From contig NZ_JACCBZ010000003.1 of NCBI RefSeq assembly GCF_013408825.1, positions 1-64,000 of the forward strand: a stretch of DNA of 64,000 nucleotides, read 5' to 3'. The first letter of the stretch is position 1; every line of letters begins with the position of its first letter. A program made the position numbers and the translations under genes. Below the pieces are notes generated by a model, which searched no databases, was not told where the DNA came from, and worked only from the letters and a program-made list of their open reading frames with translations. The DNA is from Mucilaginibacter tundrae (GTDB lineage Bacteria; Bacteroidota; Bacteroidia; Sphingobacteriales; Sphingobacteriaceae). Below are positions 46,725 to 56,533 of this stretch, in pieces.

Positions 46725-47338
46725 TAATTGTTTACTCTGCCTATTACTATTTATAGGGGAGGCATTAATACCAATATTATCGCTATCAATAGCATATTGA
46801 TATTTGCTATCCTATTAATTAGATATAATATAGCATATATTATGTTTATTATATAATACTTCTAGGGGTATCAAGATTTACAGAGTATTAATATTGGGAT
46901 GAAATAACTTAAATTGCTTTAGCAATATTTATTTCCAGATAGAAATTATAATAATTGTGATAAGGTTTAAGTTCTTGTTTAAATATATTTAGGCAGTAAA
47001 AATCAGTCAGGTACACCCTATATTGATATTCACTTATAAAATTCAATCAATTTCCTTTTGATAATATAAAGATACTCATCCTTATATTAAAAGAAAAATA
47101 ATTACACCAATGCAGCTTTAATATACACCATTTAGGTTTTCAGGTATACAAAACGAAAAAAGCTTCTTTTTAATCCTATCTATTAAATATATCTTTTAGT
47201 ATATTTAGCTGTGTCGAAATATTAATAATTTCAATACGAGATCTAAAGCCTCTGCCTATATTTTCATTTCAATTTCGCGAACATTTAAAAGATTTACATA
47301 AGCCCATTGATAGCCATGATTTAATAACAATTCACAAA
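46725..47338. other. Very AT-rich gap before the lanB-like gene
   Basis: 614 bp with no believable open frame. I looked specifically for a second precursor peptide and found none. A weak TGCCT/AGGCA hairpin lies just after pckA (about 46738-46766). The change of base composition starts here and lasts to about 54.4 kb. Confidence 0.5.
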
Positions 47339-50300
47339 ATGATTAATGCTAGTTTCAGTTCATTTGTCTTTTTAAGAACTCCTAGGTTGAGCTATAATGA
47401 TTACAATTCTAAACTGGAGAATATTATTAAACTGAATTTTTTTCAATTAGCAATATTTTTTGCCAGTGAAAGCCTTTATATGGAATTAAAGCGCCATGAT
47501 TTTAATTACTATTTGCTAGATAAAAAAGTAAAATTCACTCTACAAAAATATTTCAATAGAATGTGTTTTCGTCCAACTCCATTTGGCATGTTTTCCGCAT
47601 TTACCTCACTTGATTGGTGCAAACATGAAGATACGGCATATGTTTTACTGGAAGAAGATCGTCTATATATTAATCCGGATTTTCAATTATTAATTGATGT
47701 AGCCCGGGAGATTGAGGCATTGGATATCATTGGTAATCTAAAATATTATTCAAATAACTCTATTTATAGCATTAAAAATGAAAGGCGCTATTTAACACAT
47801 AATTATGATATAAAAGAAGAAAAAGTCCTTTTCTTAATTTCCTCTTATAAGTCCGATCATCTACTTAATAAGATTATTGTTTTTTGTGAAAACGGAAAAA
47901 CTAAGAGCCAATTAGCAACCTGGCTTAATGAATTGATTGGATTTGATGATGAGATTATAAGCTATATTAATGACCTTATAATTGCCGGCCTATTAGTTTC
48001 AGAGCTAAATCCGAATATGTCTGGTAAAAAATATTTTGAAAGAATAGCGGATATAATATCTGAAAGCTCAGCCAGCGGCCGGTTACTTGACAGTATTCTA
48101 AAGTACAAACATGTTATTGATAATATTAAGCATGAGAACGATGTAAGTATTAAAAGCTTAAGTGAAAGTAGCGAGTTGATCAATTGTAGCCGTGTATTAA
48201 AATCTAAATTTTATGTGGGTTACGAAAAAAGAACAAACTCTCTACTTAATATAAAATATCAACAATATATAAAAGAGGGATTAAGTTGTCTCGATATATT
48301 AACACTTGAGACTAAACCAAAATCACTTACAAATTTTAAAAATAAGTTTATAGCTCGATTTGAAAATCAAGAAATACCACTATTAATTGCGCTTGACCGC
48401 GAGGCGGGTCTAGGATATGAAGGATTGGAAAGTAGTTTAATTAGTAGTGGCTTATTAAACGGCATTAATTTAGATATTCGATCAAACAGCTTACATTTTA
48501 ATTGGACACCTATTCATGAATTTTTTTTATCGAAGCTTTTAAAAGCCAAAGACGATCAAGTTATTATAATTTCAGATAAAGATCTTGAAAAACTCGAACA
48601 TAAATCTGAATCTAAAATGCCACCTAGCTTTTCAGTGATATTCAGAATATATGATAATAAAATTTGGATAGAACAGGCTGGTGGCTGTACTGCTACTTCT
48701 TTATTAGGCAGGTTTACCCAATTTAACGCCGAAATATTGAATAAAAGCCAGGCAATTGATTTGCAAGAAAGTGAACTCAATAAAGATGTTATTTTTGCCG
48801 AGATTTCATGTTTTAACGACGAGCACTCGGCCAATATAAATTCTAATGCAGGTGTACGTCAATATGAAATTCCTATTGGCGTACATTCAACGTTAAACAG
48901 AAAGAACATAATAAACCTATCTGATCTTATGGTCTCTGTTGTTAACGATCAAATCGTTATAAGATCTAAAAAGCTTAATAAAGTTATAATACCCCGGTTA
49001 AGTTCGGCTTATAATTATACAAGAAGTGACCTTTCTATATATAGGTTCCTGTGTGACCTACAATACCAGGGATTAAAATCTGATTACAGTATTGACTTAA
49101 AATCTTTACTCCCAGGCCTTAATTTTTACCCTAGGATTGAATATAAAAATTGCATTCTTTTTCCCGCAACATGGATACTGAACGCAGATGAAATTACTGA
49201 ATTAAAAAAAGAATTTGAAAATACAGCCGATAGGAATATTTTATATAAGAGCTTAAGGCTAAAAAAAAACTTCGCCCTAACAGAAGGTGATAATCAATTG
49301 TATTTTGATTGTGACGACGACGAATCAATACAAATGTTTATGCAGGTAATCAGCAATAAAACTTCTATAATATTGCAAGAAGTATTTCTTGATCCGGCTG
49401 CATTAGTGAAAAACATAGACAATCAGCCTCTTTGTGGGCAATTCATAACATCTGTTATAAGTAATAGTATTACATATAATCCGATACCAATGGAGCCTTT
49501 ATCAGCAAAAAAAAGTAAAACAAAAAGGGCTTATCTTCCTGGTGACGAATGGTTGTATTTTAAATTATATAGTCACCCTTCCGTGTCAAATAATATCTTG
49601 TTAAAAAACATAAGTAAGATCATAAATGCATTAAGAAAACAAAACATATTAAAATGTTGGTATTTTATTAGATACATTGATACTGACAATCACTTAAGAG
49701 TGAGACTATTAATTAATCGGAATAATACTGTTGAAGTTATGCAATATTTTGAAAAATGCATACGTAGCGGTTTCGAAAAAGGAAGTATAAGTAACCTGTT
49801 ATTAGATACTTACAAAAGAGAAATAGAAAGATACGGAGCTTATACTATTGAATATGCGGAAAGAATATTTGAAACCAGTAGTGATCTTGTTGTTAATTTT
49901 CTCAGGAAAAATTCAAAAGCACAGTTAGGCCATTCAGAATTACATTTAGCCTTGTTAACAGCTAATATTATACTCGAGATCTTTCTAAAATCTTCTGCGG
50001 AATATATTAATTTACTCAATCTTATTCATGAAAACATGAGACATGAGTTTGAAGATAGTAAATCCGTAAAGATTCAATTAGATAACAAGTATCGGGAATA
50101 CTCAGCATTTATTAACAATATGGATGCCGACAAAAACAATATAATTACTATTGCAGGAAAAAAAGAGTTTAAGAGTTATGTAAAAGCTTTAAACTTATTA
50201 AAAGCTAAAACTGACAATTTTTCTAGCGACAAACTAAATAAGTTGGTAGGTGATCTGCTTCACATGCACTTAAACAGATTTTTTACAGAAAACCATCGTA

Positions 50301-50440
50301 AGCAAGAGTTTATTATTTACTATTTGCTTTGTAAGCATCATTTATCTTTGAAAGCCAGAAGAATAAAAACAGCATCATTACTTTCTGGAACTTCTCAGGG
50401 TTTTGGTGTTAATCATCTCAATAAAATTATCTTTAAATGA
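47339..50440 (+). CDS. Class I lanthipeptide dehydratase, LanB-type, with both domains
   Basis: 1033 aa, cytoplasmic. Residues about 1-690 are the lantibiotic dehydratase N-terminal (glutamylation) domain: SSFVFLRTPRLSYND at the start, then KYFNRMCFRPTPFGMFSAFT, a family hallmark. Residues about 725-1025 are the SpaB C-terminal (elimination) domain: PGDEWLYFKLYSHPSVSN, WYFIRYIDTDNHLRVRLLIN and YKREIERYGAYTIEYAERIF. The enzyme uses Glu-tRNA to dehydrate Ser/Thr to Dha/Dhb in a precursor peptide. Its 3' end overlaps the converging LytTR regulator gene by 63 bp. No LanC cyclase is in the window. AT-rich codons suggest acquisition. Confidence 0.9.
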   Translation: MINASFSSFVFLRTPRLSYNDYNSKLENIIKLNFFQLAIFFASESLYMELKRHDFNYYLLDKKVKFTLQKYFNRMCFRPTPFGMFSAFTSLDWCKHEDTAYVLLEEDRLYINPDFQLLIDVAREIEALDIIGNLKYYSNNSIYSIKNERRYLTHNYDIKEEKVLFLISSYKSDHLLNKIIVFCENGKTKSQLATWLNELIGFDDEIISYINDLIIAGLLVSELNPNMSGKKYFERIADIISESSASGRLLDSILKYKHVIDNIKHENDVSIKSLSESSELINCSRVLKSKFYVGYEKRTNSLLNIKYQQYIKEGLSCLDILTLETKPKSLTNFKNKFIARFENQEIPLLIALDREAGLGYEGLESSLISSGLLNGINLDIRSNSLHFNWTPIHEFFLSKLLKAKDDQVIIISDKDLEKLEHKSESKMPPSFSVIFRIYDNKIWIEQAGGCTATSLLGRFTQFNAEILNKSQAIDLQESELNKDVIFAEISCFNDEHSANINSNAGVRQYEIPIGVHSTLNRKNIINLSDLMVSVVNDQIVIRSKKLNKVIIPRLSSAYNYTRSDLSIYRFLCDLQYQGLKSDYSIDLKSLLPGLNFYPRIEYKNCILFPATWILNADEITELKKEFENTADRNILYKSLRLKKNFALTEGDNQLYFDCDDDESIQMFMQVISNKTSIILQEVFLDPAALVKNIDNQPLCGQFITSVISNSITYNPIPMEPLSAKKSKTKRAYLPGDEWLYFKLYSHPSVSNNILLKNISKIINALRKQNILKCWYFIRYIDTDNHLRVRLLINRNNTVEVMQYFEKCIRSGFEKGSISNLLLDTYKREIERYGAYTIEYAERIFETSSDLVVNFLRKNSKAQLGHSELHLALLTANIILEIFLKSSAEYINLLNLIHENMRHEFEDSKSVKIQLDNKYREYSAFINNMDADKNNIITIAGKKEFKSYVKALNLLKAKTDNFSSDKLNKLVGDLLHMHLNRFFTENHRKQEFIIYYLLCKHHLSLKARRIKTASLLSGTSQGFGVNHLNKIIFK

Positions 50441-51109
50441 TATACCTATTGGTAACTCGCTATTTTGCGACATAATAACATTATTACCATCTATTGATTT
50501 TATTTTATTTAAACTAACAATATAGGATTTATGTATTCGTATAAATCTATTTTGGGGAATGGCTTTTTCAACCTCCTTCATTGATAAATAAGTGATATAT
50601 TTATTATCCGTTGTATATATTACAACATAATTTTTCAACCCTTCTATATACAATATATCTGAATAATTTAATTGAATCATTTTCCCTTTTACTCCCGGAT
50701 TAATAAAGAAATATTGATCCTTTTCGGGGGGAATGGCTAAAGAGGATTTTGCTTTAATTAAATTTTGGACTTTTGTTACAGATTTAACAAATCGCTCAAA
50801 CAATATAGGCTTTAATAAAAAATCGGAACCATTTTTCTCAAATGCTTGTAAGGCATAATTAGGAAATGCAGTAGTAAATATAACAGATGTAAAGGACGAT
50901 ATTATTTCTGCAACATCAATTCCCGAAAGTTCTGGCATATCTACATCCAGGAATACAATATCAACCTGTTCAGCATTTCTTATATCTTCTATACCCTGAA
51001 GTGGGCTAATAGAACTTCCTATCAAATTTAATCCTGGATACTTATTGATATATCCGATTATCGTATCAATAGCGTGTTCTTCATCGTCAATAACATAACA
51101 AGTACTCAT
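50378..51109 (-). CDS. LytTR-family response regulator
   Basis: 243 aa. Receiver domain residues 1-120, with acidic DDE near 8-10, phosphoacceptor Asp 55 in VFLDVDMPELSG, and Lys in LLKP. LytTR DNA-binding domain about 140-235 (LNYSDILYIEGLKNYVVIYT, NRFIRIHKSYIVSLNKIKSI). It pairs with the LytS-like kinase gene 4 bp upstream. LytTR/LytS pairs are the common regulators of Bacteroidota class I lanthipeptide clusters. Its 3' end overlaps that of the dehydratase gene on the other strand. Confidence 0.95.
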   Translation of the reverse strand: MSTCYVIDDEEHAIDTIIGYINKYPGLNLIGSSISPLQGIEDIRNAEQVDIVFLDVDMPELSGIDVAEIISSFTSVIFTTAFPNYALQAFEKNGSDFLLKPILFERFVKSVTKVQNLIKAKSSLAIPPEKDQYFFINPGVKGKMIQLNYSDILYIEGLKNYVVIYTTDNKYITYLSMKEVEKAIPQNRFIRIHKSYIVSLNKIKSIDGNNVIMSQNSELPIGISFKDNFIEMINTKTLRSSRK

Positions 51110-51113
51110 AGTA

Positions 51114-52169
51114 TTATAGGTTAACTTTTAAGGTTAATTTATATTCGGATTCATTATCATCAATTGTCAATTCATATTGATAATAAGTATTCAGCCGACT
51201 CTTAACGTTTTCAATGCCAATACCATGGCTATCAAATTGTACAGATTTACGTTTTAAATTATACGTAGAAAAAATTAAAATATTCTCTATTATTTGAATA
51301 GAAACTTTTGCCGGATTTGATGGATTTAACAAATCGGCATATTTAAAAACATTTTCCACAAATGTGATTAGCACCAACGGAATAATCCGCAACCCGTATG
51401 TATCGCCATCAATTTCATAATCAATGCACAATCGTTGATTAAAACGGGCTTGGTTTAATTTTAAAAAACTTTCAATATTATCAATTTCTTCATCTAACCT
51501 AACTTTTCCATCAGCATCTGTACTGGTTAAAGCATAACGCATTATATCTGATAATAACAATATACTATCAGCGGTTTTTTCGGAAAATTTAGCAATTGAA
51601 TTGTATAAAAAGTTTAACGTATTTAATAAAAAATGAGGATTTATCTGCGATTTTAAATACGCATTTTCAGCTGTTAGTAAAGACTTTTCAAGGGCCTGAT
51701 TTTGAAGTTCATTTTTTAGTTTTAGATTTTCAAGATCGGCTATTTTATCCCGGTTCCTGATAGTGGTTAAAGCAAACCAGTACCCTGTGCTTAAAAAAGT
51801 AAAATAAACTCCCCTCCATATGCTATCCATCAAAAAACGCTTGGGTTGTGTATAGGAAGGAATAATCAAAATATTGAAAATATGGTATAAATAATACAAA
51901 CCCAATTTGAGTATTATATAAAGGGTAAATTCTCCTATTATAAAAAGCATTAACAAAAAATAATTCTTTCTTTTATCATTAAGCGCATACGAAAAAACAA
52001 TGTGTGCGTTAAAATAAAATAAACTTATGTATAGGATATAGTGGCCCGCATAATCCCAAAAGCTTGAAAGTTTGCCCGCGTAGTAAGACCCTACAACTAT
52101 CTCATAAGTAAGAAAGGCAGACCAAAAGAAAATGTGTGGTTTTATTGTTGCAATTTTTAAAACTTTCAT
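51114..52169 (-). CDS. LytS-like membrane sensor histidine kinase
   Basis: 351 aa. Four or more membrane helices in residues 10-145 (FFWSAFLTYEIVVGSYYAGK, HYILYISLFYFNAHIVFSYA, YFLLMLFIIGEFTLYIILKL, VYFTFLSTGYWFALTT). Then a coiled coil and the His_kinase domain with the phosphoacceptor in LKSQINPHFLLNTLNFLY, and an N-box (FVENVFKYA) and G-box (GIGIENVKSRL). It should phosphorylate the LytTR regulator 4 bp downstream. The signal sensed is unknown; the short loops leave little extracytoplasmic domain. Confidence 0.9.
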   Translation of the reverse strand: MKVLKIATIKPHIFFWSAFLTYEIVVGSYYAGKLSSFWDYAGHYILYISLFYFNAHIVFSYALNDKRKNYFLLMLFIIGEFTLYIILKLGLYYLYHIFNILIIPSYTQPKRFLMDSIWRGVYFTFLSTGYWFALTTIRNRDKIADLENLKLKNELQNQALEKSLLTAENAYLKSQINPHFLLNTLNFLYNSIAKFSEKTADSILLLSDIMRYALTSTDADGKVRLDEEIDNIESFLKLNQARFNQRLCIDYEIDGDTYGLRIIPLVLITFVENVFKYADLLNPSNPAKVSIQIIENILIFSTYNLKRKSVQFDSHGIGIENVKSRLNTYYQYELTIDDNESEYKLTLKVNL

Positions 52170-52351
52170 TGATCGTTATTAAGGCCTGGCAGGGCTTAAG
52201 CAAACATACTTATTTTATTAAACTGGTTGGTTAGCCGATATTATTTTAAGCTCAATTATTGTAATTGATATATGTAATAATTGACTTGGTGTAATAACTT
52301 TCTTAAATCGGCAATGCCTTCTTAATTTTCTGATAATTAAAAAAATCGGAC

Positions 52352-52492
52352 ATGAAAGCAACAACACAAAAACTAAAAAAGTTAAAAACCAAACAAGTTT
52401 ATGGTTTTAAAAAAAATGATTTTGACAAGTCGGGTTTTATTGCCGATACAACGGCTCTGACGACAACTACGCATGTAATTATTAACATATAA
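52352..52492 (+). CDS. Candidate RiPP precursor peptide with Thr-rich, Cys-free tail
   Basis: 46 aa, start ATG 52352: a Lys-rich leader (MKATTQKLKKLKTKQVYGFK) followed by a 26-residue region KNDFDKSGFIADTTALTTTT with end HVIINI. The leader has the amphipathic L-K-L-K pattern of Bacteroidota class I lanthipeptide precursors. The tail has 7 hydroxyl residues (1 Ser, 6 Thr) and no Cys, so LanB could make Dhb residues but no lanthionine ring. No GG site is present. It lies between the LytS/LytTR pair and the sulfotransferase gene, 1.9 kb past lanB, with 182 bp of upstream non-coding DNA. Too short for ordinary gene callers; expression is not shown. Confidence 0.6.
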   Translation: MKATTQKLKKLKTKQVYGFKKNDFDKSGFIADTTALTTTTHVIINI

Positions 52493-52872
52493 ATTTATTT
52501 ACACCTATCTACCTAAGAAAAACAAACACCTAAATCTTATTATTAAACTTTGTGATCGGGCTGCATTATTATAATTAAAATGGTGATGCTGCTCCGATTA
52601 TAAAGTAAGCCAATCTATTCTATACACACAAGTATGGATTTTGCCAGCTATGATTTCACTGACGAGTTGGTATGTATTCCTTTTTTAAATCCCCAATTTC
52701 ATGATCCAGTAAATAAATTTCACATAGTAAATTGTCAAATACTTTTATACACAAATTATTTTTAGCTATTTATACTTGTTGTGATTTTTTTATTAAATTT
52801 TAAAATTCAAACTTGTTGATGAATTACAGTATGAACTGAACGTTTCTTAAAATAAAGATATAACAACGGCTA
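52493..52872. other. Gap downstream of the peptide gene
   Basis: 380 bp, AT-rich. It contains a 43-codon plus-strand frame (52634-52765, MDFASYDFTDELVCIPFLNP...) with two Cys but no leader-like pattern, and it lacks a clear ribosome-binding site. No terminator hairpin is evident after the peptide. TTGTTG and AT-rich runs before 52873 may be part of the sulfotransferase promoter. Confidence 0.4.
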
Positions 52873-53874
52873 ATGGTATATAAGATGGATTTAAATAATT
52901 GGTATCCTATAAAGTTATACTCAGAAAATAACGAGCTTAAATGCAGATGGAAATATTTTAAGGGAATTGACTTTACCGATCCGTTTTTTAACGAAACTAT
53001 TGTAAAAGCAAGTTGCCTGGAAATAAATTCACGCTACTATGGGTCTGTAAGTGATTTAAATATTTTAACGGAATGGGCAAACACAGATCATGCTATTGAA
53101 CCTACTCTGTTTATATTTCATATTTCACGCTGCGGGTCTACTTTGCTCTCTCAGGCACTCGGGCTAAATGATGAACATATCACTTTATCTGAGGTTCCTT
53201 TTATCGATGATCTGTTAAAGCTATTTACCATAGATGAATGGTTAATCAATGTAAAATACCAGGCAATTTTAAAAGCAGCAATCCGATTATATGGTAGACG
53301 AATTAGCGAAAACAAAAAAAAGTTATTTATTAAGGCCGATAGCTGGCATATATATTATTTGCCGTTATTTAGGTTACTTTATCCATCTACCCCCTTCTTG
53401 CTGCTATTTAGAAAGCCTGATGAAGTTTTATACTCGCAGCAAAAGAAAAGAGGTATGCATGCGGTACCCGGACTAATCTCTGATAGTATATTGGGTATTC
53501 AATACAATAAAACAAATATTGTGAATTTTGATGAGCATATGATTAACGTACTTGAATCATATTACTCGTCATTTAATAAAATGACGCAAAATGATAATTT
53601 GTCATTCTTGGCAAATTATGCTGAAGGCATTAAGCAAATCATAAACAGGTTGGCGGGTTATATTAATATTGATATTGATGAAAATTACAGAAACCTAATT
53701 CATGAACGATGCCTATACAATGCTAAATTTCCTGATCAGTTATTTAAAGTAGAATCTTCTAATGAAGAGGCATTATTTGATCTTAAAAAAGCGTTTATTT
53801 TATATACTGAACTTGAGAAAATTAGAGTGTTGCAAGTTTTAAAAATCGACAGTAATATTGAGGCCAAAATTTAA
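52873..53874 (+). CDS. Sulfotransferase-like P-loop protein
   Basis: 333 aa (start ATG 52873, or ATG 52885 four codons on). The N-terminal region WYPIKLYSENNELKCRWKYF then DPFFNETI is typical of one bacterial sulfotransferase subfamily. The PAPS 5'-phosphate loop is FIFHISRCGSTLLSQAL (about 80-97), and the 3'-phosphate region is LLFRKPDEVLYSQQKKRGMH (about 175-195). It should transfer sulfate from PAPS to a hydroxyl or amine, but the acceptor is unknown and P-loop residues are variant. The HExxH gene begins 8 bp after its stop, so the two form an operon. Subfamily members often lie near Asp/Asn hydroxylases elsewhere (recalled). Confidence 0.7.
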   Translation: MVYKMDLNNWYPIKLYSENNELKCRWKYFKGIDFTDPFFNETIVKASCLEINSRYYGSVSDLNILTEWANTDHAIEPTLFIFHISRCGSTLLSQALGLNDEHITLSEVPFIDDLLKLFTIDEWLINVKYQAILKAAIRLYGRRISENKKKLFIKADSWHIYYLPLFRLLYPSTPFLLLFRKPDEVLYSQQKKRGMHAVPGLISDSILGIQYNKTNIVNFDEHMINVLESYYSSFNKMTQNDNLSFLANYAEGIKQIINRLAGYINIDIDENYRNLIHERCLYNAKFPDQLFKVESSNEEALFDLKKAFILYTELEKIRVLQVLKIDSNIEAKI

Positions 53875-53882
53875 TTAAAAGC

Positions 53883-54400
53883 ATGCATAAAATTACAGCC
53901 AAAATACTCTGCTTTCTGCAAGAGATCGGCTTAATTTATCACCTCGAAAAAATCGAAGAAACAACTCTTTTACCAGGACTTCAATTAAGGAACGGGAAAT
54001 TAATAATTGATACTAAAAATTATTATACCCCAGTGATATTTTACACGAAGCTGGTCATTTGGCTTGCATGCCTTTTGATATCAGAAAAACCATGAACGGT
54101 GACCTTGAAGATATTGACTTACATCGAGGAGGAGAGTTGATGGCCATCGCATGGTCTTATGCGGCCTGCAGATACCTCAATATTAATCCGGAAATTGTAT
54201 TTCATGAATATGGCTACCGAAATGCCTCACAAAATATTATTAACAATTTCGATAATGATTACACATTTGGCGTACCTATGTTACAATGGTGCGAAATGTG
54301 TTACGATGATAAAATTGCAGCCGAATTAGATGCAAAGCCTTTTCCTGAAATGATAAGTTGGTTGTGCTTAGTAAATAAATATGAAAAAAATATTTTGTAA
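53883..54400 (+). pseudogene. HExxH (HEAGH) protein broken by a 2-bp shift
   Basis: The first frame (from ATG 53883) reads MHKITAKILCFLQEIGLIYH to TKNYYTP and then loses homology near 54021-54031. The next frame restores SDILHEAGHLACMPFDIRKT and GGELMAIAWSYAACRYL, running to 54400. Deleting TA from TATTATACCCC joins them as NYYPSDILHEAGH, like a small uncharacterised family (about 170 aa) with a zinc-protease-type HEAGH motif (54044-54058). The second ORF begins at an internal ATG after the motif, so no intact product exists as written. It sits 8 bp after the sulfotransferase gene. It is either recent decay or a sequence error. Confidence 0.7.
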
Positions 54401-54491
54401 GTGACAAAGTGTTAACCAACGCCAAATTTATAGTATGCTTTGTTTAACTACATAATTTTCATTATTTAGCTGTATATATTATAATTAGCCA

Positions 54492-56531
54492 ATGACTAAC
54501 CCAAACCGTAAAATTTTAATTTTAGGTATCATATTATTCGCGGTATTAATTGCTGCTTATGCCAATCATTTTAATAATGGATTTCATTTTGATGACTCGC
54601 ATGCAGTTGTTGACAATGTTCATATACGTGATCTGAAAAATATACCTCAGTTCTTCACCGACCCTAAAATGTTTAGTGCAGATCCACTACATTGGGGTTT
54701 ACGTCCTTTAGTTACCACCACTTTAGCTATTGACTATTGGATAGGCGGAGGATTATATCCATTCTATTTTCAGCTTTCTACATTTATTTGGTTTGTACTA
54801 TTGGGGGTATTGTTGTATTTCATGTATAACAACTTACTTAAACGTTCAATTAATCATCCTTGGGTTAGTTATATTGCAATTGCGGCAACAGCGTGGTATG
54901 TTTTAAATACCGCAAATGCCGAAACTGTCAATTATATTATATCCCGCTCCGATGTATTATCAACCTTTTGCATCGTAGCATCATTTCTTATATATATAGC
55001 CTACCCTGCTAAACGTAAATGGGGGTTATATATCATCCCTGCTGTTATAGGTGTTTTTGCTAAAGAAACTGTATTAGTACTCGTAATCCTACTGTTCTTT
55101 TATATACTATTGTTCGAAAACGAGCTCTCGGTTGCTGATCTTTTTAAATCTAAAAACCTGAAAAAACTGGGCAAAACATTATGGATCCTTTTACCCATAT
55201 TAACGGCAGTTTTATTTACACAGGTTTATACACTTTCTAAATCTGGCACCATTTCGGGTATATCAAATCCGCTAGTTCCGTATTTACTTACGCAAACGTG
55301 GATATGGCTGCACTATTTTATATCATTCTTTTTACCTGTAAATTTAAGTGCGGATACCGACTGGACGGTTTTAAGTAATCATTTTGATGAAAGAATAATT
55401 ATTGGTTTGATATTCGTGATCGCATTAGTTTTAGTTATTTTTAAAACGTCTGCTAAAAAGGAAACTAAACCTATTGCCTTTGGTTTAATATGGTTTGCAG
55501 CCTCATTACTGCCTACATCATTAGCCCCTTTTGCCGAAGTAACCAATGACCATAGGATGTTTTTTCCGTTTATTGGCCTTTCACTCAGTGTGGTAACCTA
55601 TATCAGTTTGTTTTTATTGAAAAAAGAAAAGCAAATAATCGCAAATGAAAAATACAGGATATTGATTGGCACCTGCATATTTTTAGCTTTAGGATTAAAC
55701 GCCTATGGCATTCATCAACGTAATAAAGTATGGAATAACGATGAATCGTTATGGTATGATGTTACCGTTAAAAGCCCGTTAAACGGCCGTGGTTTAATGA
55801 ACTACGGCTTAACACAAATGGGAAAAGGAAATTATGCTGTTGCTGACCAATATTTTGAAAAAGCTGCACTGTATCTTCCCTACTATAATACCTTATATAT
55901 TAATGTGGGTATATTAAAAGGAGCTACAGGCCATCCTGTGGAGGCTGATGAGAACTTTAAAAAAGCAATTGCATACAGTCCTAATACTTATGATTCATAT
56001 GCTTTTTATGCACGATATTTAAAAACAGTGAATCGTGATCCTGAAGCTATACAGATGGCTCAAAAAGCATTACAGATAAATCCATATTCCGTAATTGCAT
56101 TACAGGCCTTAATGGGCGCTTATAATGATCTGGGACAATGGGATAATTTAAAACAAACAGCTCAAAAAACATTATCAGTTTTACCGGACGATCCTAATGC
56201 TGAAAGTTATTTACAAGCATCTATCAAACAAAAACCACTTGTAAGTGCTTCGAATATTACTAAGCCATTATCTGCGGAGGATTATGTTAACATAAGCGAT
56301 TCCTATTATAATCAACAAGAATACCAACGTTGTATTGAAACTTGTAAGCTGGCAATTGCATTAAAACCTGATTGTGCAGATGCTTACAGCAATATGGGTG
56401 CAGCCTATAACCAGCTAAAAGAATGGAATAAAGGCATCGAAGCTTGTGAAATGGCATTAAAGATTAATCCTAACCATAAACTAGCCGCAGGCAATTTGCA
56501 ATGGGCAAAAAAACAACTTAACAACAAGTAA
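54492..56531 (+). CDS. TMTC-like GT-C glycosyltransferase with TPR repeats
   Basis: 679 aa. About 10 membrane helices to residue 405. The first loop carries YANHFNNGFHFDDSHAVVDN, the acidic motif of GT-C O-mannosyltransferase-like (TMTC/DUF1736) proteins. Residues 415-679 are TPR repeats (GNYAVADQYFEKAALYLPYY, NYAVADQ, EEADENFKKAIAYSPNTYDS and PDCADAYSNMGAAYNQLKEW are typical). Such proteins transfer mannose or another sugar from a lipid donor to proteins outside the cytoplasm, with the TPRs as acceptor contact. The methyltransferase gene follows after 2 bp. A link to the RiPP-like genes to the left is possible but not shown. Confidence 0.75.
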   Translation: MTNPNRKILILGIILFAVLIAAYANHFNNGFHFDDSHAVVDNVHIRDLKNIPQFFTDPKMFSADPLHWGLRPLVTTTLAIDYWIGGGLYPFYFQLSTFIWFVLLGVLLYFMYNNLLKRSINHPWVSYIAIAATAWYVLNTANAETVNYIISRSDVLSTFCIVASFLIYIAYPAKRKWGLYIIPAVIGVFAKETVLVLVILLFFYILLFENELSVADLFKSKNLKKLGKTLWILLPILTAVLFTQVYTLSKSGTISGISNPLVPYLLTQTWIWLHYFISFFLPVNLSADTDWTVLSNHFDERIIIGLIFVIALVLVIFKTSAKKETKPIAFGLIWFAASLLPTSLAPFAEVTNDHRMFFPFIGLSLSVVTYISLFLLKKEKQIIANEKYRILIGTCIFLALGLNAYGIHQRNKVWNNDESLWYDVTVKSPLNGRGLMNYGLTQMGKGNYAVADQYFEKAALYLPYYNTLYINVGILKGATGHPVEADENFKKAIAYSPNTYDSYAFYARYLKTVNRDPEAIQMAQKALQINPYSVIALQALMGAYNDLGQWDNLKQTAQKTLSVLPDDPNAESYLQASIKQKPLVSASNITKPLSAEDYVNISDSYYNQQEYQRCIETCKLAIALKPDCADAYSNMGAAYNQLKEWNKGIEACEMALKINPNHKLAAGNLQWAKKQLNNK

Positions 56532-56533
56532 CC

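Noticed and set aside
52634..52765. 43-codon frame with two Cys downstream of the peptide gene, considered as a second precursor
   Set aside because: It lacks the Lys-rich leader pattern of the first peptide, has no clear ribosome-binding site, and has only bulky residues and few Ser/Thr in its tail.
53883..54400. Programmed frameshift in the HEAGH gene
   Set aside because: The site is TATTATACCCC, which looks like a TA insertion by slippage. No stimulatory structure is evident.
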